Under the pieces are notes generated by a model. It was not told where the DNA came from, searched no databases, and saw only the letters and a program-made list of their open reading frames with translations. Shown piece by piece: positions 56,100 through 64,000 of a stretch of DNA of 64,000 bases (positions are counted from its first letter, which is position 1; each line of letters starts with the position of its first letter). This DNA is from Gnomoniopsis sp. IMI 355080 (Eukaryota > Ascomycota > Sordariomycetes > Diaporthales > Gnomoniaceae), in contig JAPEVC010000020.1 of assembly GCA_027946555.1 (NCBI GenBank), positions 1 to 64,000 on the forward strand. The letters run 5' to 3'. The translations under genes and the position numbers were made by a program.

Positions 56100-57177
56100 A
56101 CAAGCCAATCGACAAGACGACGGGGCATTAATGGGAGGAACACGGAAATGTAAAACCAGATTCAGAACCAAGCATGGTCGTCCACGAATAGGTTGAAGGG
56201 ACTGACTGATTCGCTTCTCAGCATGTGCAAGACAGCTCGCGTATCCTGGTCCGAATTATGCGTTCAAGCAGGGGTCTTAAGCTCCATAATAGATCCAGCA
56301 GCTCATTCAAACTGACGAGATTTGGTGGACCCAGCCGGTCAAAATGCCCTCGGCCCTTCAGCAATTCGTCTGTTCCTCAATTTTAAACTTTGGCCGAGGG
56401 TGCGACTTTGGGACGATCAGCGAGATTGGACCATCTAGGCCATCGCTACTAAGATTTGCACCGCGTCGTGTTCGCGTTGCCCTCACACAAAAGTCCCTAA
56501 GCAGCCGTTCCTCTCTATCTTCGCAGCATGTCAGCCTTGCACACAACCCCAGATCTTGCACATGCCAGCTAGATGACCGCAAGTGTCGTGTGCTGTTCCT
56601 GACTCTGCTGAACCTGTTCCTGGCCCTGTTCCTGACGTGCCTGCGTGGCAGCTTCCGACGCACAATGAGATCGAATCAGCGCTGGCCCAGTGGGGTGCGA
56701 CGGGTTTCGAAGCGTCTCCACCGGATGGGCCCCGCTCGAGAGCTCAAATTAGGATCACAGTGGACTCGCGAACGCTGGGTGGTCCCCGGCTCCAAACAGC
56801 CGGGTGTGTGAGAGGCCAACATTTCAGTTCGGATCATCCGGCAGAGCAAGCACGAGAGCATCAGTCGACTCATAACGGGGAACACAAGTGGACATGGGCC
56901 CGGCTGCCGTTCATTCTTCATCATCTAATTGTCCAATATGCAACTTGACTCCCATGCTGTCGTGTATCTTCTGTATCCTTTCACAATGCATACAATCAGT
57001 GTTCCCATGCGCCCGTGACATTCTGCAAAGGCAGTAAACTCCACCATTGTGCAATTTGCGACCCTCCCATTCTAGAAACTCCGGCAAGACCGCTGAAATG
57101 CCTCCCAAGGTTCATTAGCACTCCTGGAGAGTCCAAACGCCGACCCAAGACCCTTACTCTATAGTCTCAGATGCAAA

Positions 57178-60100
57178 CTACAGCATGACCTCGCCCCCGT
57201 GCGGCGACAACGTCCCGGGATCGATTCCCTCGGACATCGCCAACCACCCATCACCCGCCATTTCCTGCTCGGGTGGCAGATTAAGCCAGTTCTGCCAACT
57301 ATCGTCTCCCAACTGCGGGAAGTTCAGCCCTTCCACCTCGGCAGGGAAGTCCGCAGCGCCATTACTGTCCTGCATGACGAACGTGTAGCCATCTTCTGTG
57401 TCGGGCGTCATCGACGCGCTTCCCTGAATGTCAGAGGGGATCAGCTCGACCGGCCAAAGGTTATGAGACGTTGTCGTTGCGCCGATAGTGGCGGTTGTTG
57501 GGGTGACGAGTGCCGCTGGAGGTGCTGACAGTTCTGGAAGGGAAGCCTCGGGTATCGACGACTGTTGTTGCTGTTGCTGTTGCTGTTGTTGTTGTTGTTG
57601 TTGTTGTTGCTGCTGCTGCTGTTGTTGTTGCTGTTCTTGTTGTTGCGAATTGAGATCACCGAATGAGGCTGCTCGCTGCGTCATAGCTGAGAGGTTGGCC
57701 ATACCGAACTCGTTCAGGCCAGGGTGCGCGTTCATCGGTGCTCGCGGCTGCAAACGGGTAGCAGCCATGGAGCCGGACTGCATCATCGATGCGAAGGCTT
57801 GCGCCGTTGCTGCGTTCGACACGCTGCCACGGCCGGTCGTGAGCTTACTGGGGATTCCCATGGCTCGCGGGCCTTGGCCTGAGCCTGTGTGGCCATTGCT
57901 TCGGTTCGCCACGACTCCGTTATTCATCGATCCCGCTAGGGGCTTGTTCCGGATCACATTGTCCATGAAAATGGCCGCATACTCCGCTGCAGCATAAGTC
58001 CCACGCAATGTGTTCAGAACGCTCATGCAAATGTCGAAGCCCCGCTGCGAGTGCTCGCGCGTGGCCTCCTCGGGATCGCTCACACCTTGAAGGTGGATCA
58101 GCATCGCGGGCATGATCACCGTCACTCCCGTCGTGGGGAAGTATTGATCTAGCTCCAGGGCGTGCATCTCCCCAGCCATTCGCGTAATCTCGGCGGCGGC
58201 TTCTCTGCACTTCTGGCGAGCCACCGACGTAATATGCTGCTCAATCACTTGCTCGGCGCGGCCGGCCTCCGTCGTGGTGGTTCTTGGAGGGCGAATCAGT
58301 GGGTGGTAGACCTTGCCGATGGTGGTCTGGTAGAGCATGTGAAGCAGACTGCGCTGCATCGCCACGGGAGTGCGGCCTGCTTCGATGTCTGATGGCTGTA
58401 GATTTCTATAGTGACATGTGGGTGGGAGGGCAGCAGCCCAGGCAGAAAGCTCACGATGGACCTTCTCGAAATCCTCCAGATGATCTGTGATCATCGTCGG
58501 CACCGCGATCGTGCGATTGGTGACGGCAGCCATAAATGACTGAACTGCCTGTAGCACGTGGCCGATCAAGACGTAGAGCCTAGCCTTCTGGATGCACATG
58601 CCTGCGAGCGCTTGCTGCATTTCCATGTCGTACATCATAGGACAGTCTTCAGACATGATTAGCAAGTTGTCGTCTAAGGTCCCAATCTCGAAGTCGTTCT
58701 CCTCGAGCATTGGAATATCGAAGTCCTCATCTTTGATCCTGATCAAGCGCGACATTCCGAGACCTATTTGCCGGTCTCGCATAACACACGACCACCATAC
58801 CCGCCTCCGCTGCCTTGTCTTGACAGGGTCCATGTTGGCAGAGCTGATGGTGTTCCGGTGCAAACCGAGGGCTTGAGCCTGTGAAATAGCAATCCCACTC
58901 CAATGCCATGTCTCTTTGGCATCGTCGGGAGCCTCATACCAGAACGACAACAGCAAAGAAGACTGTGTAAGTGTGAACTTATCGTTCTCGTAGTCAAAAT
59001 CATGCAGCAACTTGGCTGCTGACATGATAGCTCGCCGTAGGACTCTCCGGCTTGTGAAGCCTGCCGCAGACATATGTTCTAGTTTGACAAATGCTGACGC
59101 AGCGAACATGACAGACTGGTACAGTAGTAGGCTAACTTGCCCATTGCCTCCGTTCCTGTCACTTACACGACGCAGGAAGTCGCGCAGCTCCAACATGGGA
59201 AAGTCAGGGTGCACATGTTCGATGTAGGCCAACAAGAGTTGCTTCTCAAAGACTCGATTTGGCAACTCCAGCGCTCCCATCGACTCCAAGTATCTCAGGC
59301 CCTCGCGTGTTATCTTGCCTTGAGCTGGTGACTTAATGAAGGGCGGCACGACACTCCGCCATGCTTGAGCTTCTTCAGACGCTCCCCAGGTACCTTGGTC
59401 TACTGCTGGACCCGCTCCATATGTTCGGTCTGTGTGGGGGGATAAAGCCGGTCAGCACCAAGCAGGTCTCGTGGTAGGTTTGTATTGGGCTTGGCATTGA
59501 CATGTGAAAGTTTGTGCTGACGCAGTTTCAGCTGCAGGACACTTACATAATTGTGGACCATGACATCCTCTCCCTAGGAACGAGTCACCCGCACACAGCT
59601 GAGCTTCATCGCTTGCGTTTCCGCTGCAAGAGGACGATTTTGGTAAGTCCTGTGGTGTTGGATTCGGTAGAATTGTGTGGGTGGAGATGGAAGCGTTGAG
59701 ATGGCGCCTGCAACAAGCGTCAGAATTTGATTCCAATGTTGCAACGAGTGTCTTGCTCCCCGAATCCTGTGGACAGCTTACCTTCTCCTTTTGCTCTCGG
59801 GGATGTGGCAAACCAGGCCCATGTCTGCGCAATTGGTACACGGATGTCTCTTTTCAGAGTCGCAACGCACCTTTCTGCTTCTGCAGATCTCACACGCTTG
59901 ACTCGCCCGCTTCTTGACTGGTTTTGCGTTGCCATTGGCATCGGTCCCTGATTGTTTCCTCTTCTTGGAACCAGCAGCAGACTTTGGCGTTGTTGTGTCG
60001 CCGTCAGCGCCAGCCTCAGATGGTGTAGAGACTGAGTGGTCTGAGGGTGTGCCGCCGTCGTGCTGGCTCGATGAGTCTGCCATGTCCATATCGTCGTCGC

Positions 60101-60182
60101 CTGGCTCCTCCCCGGATCCTGCACTTCGCAAGAGGTGGGCGAGTGCGTTGTCGTCCATCATGTCTTGTTCGACTGTCTTCAT
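57178..60182 (-). CDS. Zn2Cys6 regulator of the CTF1/Far family with polyglutamine run
   Basis: Three exons on the minus strand, 59782-60182, 59547-59707 and 57178-59429, give about 937 residues. The zinc cluster has Cys at 97, 100, 107, 115, 118 and 125 (CEICRSRKVRC, then CTNCADMGLVC) and is preceded by a basic patch. Exon 2 is spliced in phase (KRR-RHLNASIS and PQL-Y-RTYGAG). The fungal-specific regulatory domain follows: PPFIKSPAQGKI, LLLYQSVMFAASAFV, FWYEAPDDAKETWHWSGIAI and RVWWSCVMRDRQIGLGMSR. These match the cutinase/fatty-acid regulators CTF1-alpha/beta and FarA/FarB. Such proteins activate genes for fatty acid use or cutinase in the nucleus. Which subtype this is cannot be told by eye. 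A Gln run of about 27 residues lies near residue 800. The short Ser/Cys-rich linker of exon 2 varies in the family. Confidence 0.9.
57562..57641. repeat. CAA/CAG repeat coding for polyglutamine
   Basis: On the minus strand a mixed CAA/CAG tract encodes about 27 Gln with one Glu near its start. Mixed codons make it less prone to slippage than a pure repeat. Confidence 0.85.
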
Positions 60183-63000
60183 TGAGTCTTCGAACCTGCA
60201 ATTGGCTTGCTATGCTGCACCATGGAATTGTGGCGAAAAGGGCGCTATCAAATCGATGTTGTCTCTCCACTGCCAAATCATTGACAAATCGATGTCCGGA
60301 TCCGGTACAGGGCGGGCTGGGCGGCGTGATGCGTGACGGCTGCGACGGAGAGCCTTTCCAGAGAATGGAACCCTTTTGGAACCCCTTTAGTAGTCGTAGA
60401 CTGACAGAAAAGCTTGCCAAACAAAGCTGTCGACAGACTCCAGGTAAGGCCTCTCTGTTGTTCTTTCGTCACAATGGCGTGGGTGTGGAAGGTTTAGACG
60501 GCTCCTTGAACGCGGTTTGTACGGGTCGATTTGTTGTGACAATAGGTTTTAGTCTTGGTATTTTGGCTGACCGTTGGAATGTAGGGGTCCTAATTTTAAT
60601 TCAATTGGGGAGAGGATGAGGACCATCAAGACATTTCCGCCAGCCAACGTAGCCATGAGACAAGAGACGACGGAATCATCCCAAGCCCTAGGTGGAGGGG
60701 TGGATCGAAGCTATAATAATAAAAGTGTCGACTTGAGAGTCTAACGTAGCGGGGACCCCGGTTTATCCCTGGTGGTGTGGAACTGGGGCAAGCATCCGCC
60801 AAGGATGCTGCACCTTTTAGTCAACCTTGGTACCTCGCGCTTCAACGTCCGGGATATCTTGGCCGACTCGCTTTTCCTGCGTGGCCCTTGAAGATCATTC
60901 CATATATTTCTACGGTGCCAAAATTGTATCGAGATCTTTGTATTTGTTTCCACGTGTACTGTCCTAAAGCGCGTCAAGGTGGTACATAGCAGCCCCTCCT
61001 AAGAACTTGAACAAAGGCTTGAAGCTGTAACGTCGAAAGCGGATCCATTCCCCAGAGCGGGTCTCTTTTGCAGTCCTCCACCTAATGGAGAAAGGTGCTA
61101 ACTACTTGGACCCTTGCGGGTAAACGATACATGCTAGCAGTCCGCGTGCGCTCTTCAACGTGGCGGTTGCGTGCGCACTGAGCTCAGGATTGCATTCCAG
61201 TTGTCCGTCCGGTTTGTTCTTTTTAGTACTGTGTATTAGCATACGTTAGCATTATGTACTAGTTTCCAACTCCTTGTACAGTACACCGACAGTCGCGCCT
61301 CACATCATAGGCTCTTTGTCACCCTGCGACGACTTGTCAAATTTCCTTCCGTGTCTTTGGTCCTCGTGAGCGAGTCAAGCGAGACGCTTGAGCCAATGTC
61401 TAATCAGGTTTACGATGTTTCCAGGGTCAGGTGCTGCTTGGGACCTCTGCAGCTGGTCTAACATGTTACATGACAGCTTGCAAGCAAAACGGCTTTGCAC
61501 ACCTTTGCTTGGTGGATCCAAATTGCGGGCGTTCGGCATGTGATCGCGGCTGGAATTAGTTTTTTTTTTTTGGTACTCTTGATGATGGCCCCTGCTATTG
61601 CTTCGTCTTTCATGATCACCCCTAGTTCATGCGAAATACGCTCTCGATGCATCGTGACCATGTGGAATCAGCACGAAAAAGCCTCGCTGTTCTTTTCGCG
61701 ATCTTCGGCCTTAGATGTATCGTCCCCCCTTGCACAATACCACTCTCCTTATCCACGCACACTTGCATGAACCCGATTGCGCAAGCCGCATGCGATTGCG
61801 AAACAACAACATAATTCTAAGACCGATTCCAGCAGCCTTGGCCCAAACTGTCCTTGGACAGTCCGAGATAAATTCGTGTCTGCAACCTTTTCAAGACCAC
61901 GCCAAGCGTTGTGCTCATTTGAACAAATCACCATCTTCATGTTCTGGTTTTGCTCGGTCAACTTCCGTGAGCGCGATGATGGGGTCCACAGCCTCCGCCT
62001 CTCCGCCTCTCCGCACGGGCGGGCGGGATCCCCACGAGAAGCACGCATGCCCAGTCTGGGGAAGGCTGGCTCTCTTGTGGAGATGGCCTCCCGTCTTTTT
62101 CCGGGGTAAAGGATCCGATGTGGTTTACATTTCCGCACCCCCTGTTTCCAATGCGCCTTTGGGCGTTTGGCCATTAGTAACTAAAAAATTACGGACAGGT
62201 ACCGACGTACTGTACTAAACAATGCTTGTAATGTACCATAGTGCACACTAAACAGACTCTCGAAATTGGAACCGAGGTCGCCGAGGTATCTGCCAAAAGT
62301 CTGGTGGACAATCTCCGATCCATCCCAGTGGACGAGATACAACCAAACAAGAGCCTACCAATAGCGATGAGCCTAGAGGCCAGATTAGGAAGGAGATGAT
62401 GCAATGCGAAAAGCTTGGGCAAGACACTCCGAATTCACATGTCAATTTTGATCCATGTTCGTAAGGCTGAAAGCTATTCTGACAGTTTGACCATCTTGTA
62501 AACAGGTGCCGTTGAGTCTGAGACCTCCAGGGCTTGTTCAGACAAAACACTGAGCGCAGCTTGGTCTTGTCCGTCCTGGAATAGCCGTTGGATAACACCT
62601 GGGCAGTCAGGAGATGTCCAACCAGGCACTCAAGCAAGAAGAGAAGTCACACCATAATCCACTCGATGGTATGGTGTATAGCAATTGGTTTCCAAATAGC
62701 CTTGAGAAATAGATATGGCGCCGTTTCAGTAAGACATCGGTCGTACGGGCATTACCAGATAGGTGAGCCCAACTGCCTTATATATCATCCGGAAAAGCAA
62801 CATGCCAACGCCTCCAAAAAAGTGAAGGTTGCGAATACCTTGCTAGGTAGAGAAGTATCTACCTGTCCGTTCACCTCGCTCGATCCGAGAGGGCGGTCAC
62901 TCTCATCGGAGCCTCTCAGGGACGACTTTAGGTTAACCATGCAGCCTATGCTGTAAAATGCTAGCCTCCTCCCTAACGAAGTACGCAAATATAAAGCCAC
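60183..63000. other. Gene-poor region upstream of the zinc-cluster gene
   Basis: The first several hundred bases are the promoter and leader of the regulator gene. Frames at 61715-62218 (+) and 61749-62174 (-) overlap each other and have no domain. A T run lies at 61560-61571. No gene is seen. Confidence 0.45.
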
Positions 63001-63440
63001 AGCAGCTCTACATCTACCTAGATATAGATGTCTCTCCTATACTAAAAACATAATACAGTCAGCCTAATTAACCTAGCCACGCCAGTCCCAACATTTGTCT
63101 ATCTGGTGCCGTCTAGAGATGAGTCAGGCATCCTCGCCGCGGCTCCAGTGCTTGGGCCGACGCGGAAGGTTTTACAGTTCAGGCATTAGCCTTTATAGGT
63201 AAGCACTCAAGGGAAAGCTCGTCAAGGAGATGAAGGAGAAGGGGAGAGAGAGCCAGAGGCAGGAGGAGGAGTTAGGCTCTGTAAAAATTTATATCAATAC
63301 GACTCCTATAAGGATTAATATTGAGGGACCGATTACCGTCGACGTGCAGCGAAGCCTCCCTAACTCCAACGAAAGCCTTCTAAAGCTAGTGGTCGCAATA
63401 GTGGGCCCTAATCCTATAGTGCATTGCTAAAACGGATTTC
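63001..63440. repeat. Candidate mutated transposon remnant
   Basis: The stretch is rich in CTA/TAG, CCTAGAT and TATAGG, with a changed base composition like that at 51.6-52.1 kb. A purine-rich frame (63230-63430; starts MKEKGRESQRQEEELG) remains, with a charged and then hydrophobic part, as might be left from an element's coding region. No ends or family could be identified. Confidence 0.35.
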
Positions 63441-64000
63441 TGAAGACCTCGATGGTCTATCCGCGATGGGACCCAGCGTCTAGCATATCGTCGAAGCTTC
63501 CATGTTCAATACCTGACTGTTCCGCTGGTGGCGCCCTGTACCACTTCCTATTCTATCCATGAGCTTGGGAACGCGACGATCCAAGACCCGATATGGCGAC
63601 AGCGTGCAGTAACAGGAATGTTCTGCCACGGGTGCACCCGAGACACCTGAGAACGATACCACTAGGACCAATAAGGCCTCCCGAGAGGTTAGGCACTCTA
63701 AGCCGCATGCAGACAGGCGGACTGGTTGTCGAAAGCGTCAATCACACTTCTTAGCCTGCCGGCCCTGTCCAGTCACGGCCATGCCGTCTACCCGGCCGCC
63801 CGCGTAGTAGACCCCACTAGACGTTCGCGGGGCTAGGCTGGACTGCATCCGACAACATTCCAGGTTGCTTCTGTATCGCGGCTCGCTGCCATAGCGATAT
63901 TGATAGTAATCATAGTGTTGCTTTCAATGGGTCAGCCTGATCGTGGTAATTCCCTCTGCACGGAGGCTCGCTGTCGCTGCTGGTTTCTCGAGCCTTTTCG
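63441..64000. other. Window end, no gene seen
   Basis: Sequence of ordinary GC content with a GC-rich patch at 63750-63840. Minus-strand frames at 63480-63741 have no domain. Confidence 0.4.

Larger units (their letters stand above)
55157..57177. other. 2-kb region upstream of the Kar9/GAR gene
   Basis: This probably holds the Kar9/GAR promoter and leader plus the 3' flank of the zinc-cluster gene. It has two simple repeats (below). Frames on both strands lack domains. No gene is seen. Confidence 0.45.

Noticed and set aside
1..64000. CRISPR arrays, insertion sequences, riboswitches, bacterial operons, 5S rRNA
   Set aside because: None seen. The sequence is eukaryotic nuclear DNA, and no dispersed 5S rRNA gene was recognised on either strand by eye.

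Overview
The window is nuclear DNA of a filamentous ascomycete (Pezizomycotina). The reasons are: genes broken by short (about 50-190 nt) GT-AG introns with CTRAY-type branch points; two dispersed tRNA genes, one with an intron; typical fungal families (Zn2Cys6 regulator, DUF1996, Gyp7, Mso1, Kar9/GAR, an NIS1-like secreted effector); and no operons or Shine-Dalgarno sites. The NIS1-like gene and the CTF1/Far-type regulator suggest, but do not prove, a plant-associated species. All gene models below were built by hand from splice signals, reading phase and family knowledge; no alignment was run.

Layout. 1-7.3 kb: a PH-domain protein (+), an intron-containing tRNA-Gln, and a GH18 glycosidase (+). 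7.3-11.2 kb: gene-poor DNA. 11.4-11.6 kb: a small three-repeat protein with a clear TATA promoter. 12.4-20.6 kb: conserved housekeeping genes: mitochondrial tRNA-modification GTPase MSS1 (-), ribosome-biogenesis factor MAK16 (+, divergent from MSS1), a Mso1-like exocytosis protein (+) and the Rab GAP Gyp7 (+). 21.3-30.5 kb, all on the minus strand: ER glucosidase I ending in KDEL, a large single-pass membrane protein of unknown function, and a secreted DUF1996 protein with a histidine-rich tail. 30.5-36.2 kb: the largest gene desert. 36.2-37.8 kb: two small orphan genes head to head (weakly supported). 38.3 kb: tRNA-Cys. 39.3-49.8 kb: MFS transporter (+), ORC2 (-), GEP4 phosphatase (+), a Myb/SANT-like protein (+), CutC (-), and an M18 aspartyl aminopeptidase with a long cysteine-containing N-terminal extension (-). 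51.0-51.5 kb: the NIS1-like effector, followed by AT-rich degenerate DNA. 52.6-60.2 kb: a Kar9/GAR microtubule protein (-) and a Zn2Cys6 CTF1/Far-type regulator with a long polyglutamine run (-). 60.2-64 kb: no gene seen; part looks like mutated repeat DNA.

The genes are functionally mixed and not a biosynthetic cluster. Loose links exist: Mso1 and Gyp7 both act in Rab/SNARE trafficking, and MSS1 and GEP4 are both mitochondrial. Divergent pairs with short shared promoters are MSS1/MAK16 (286 bp), ORC2/GEP4 (327 bp) and the orphan pair (351 bp). The most interesting unexplained objects are the small repeat protein at 11.4 kb, the aminopeptidase extension at 49.4-49.8 kb, the KDEL-tailed glucosidase, and the effector with its repeat-like flank.
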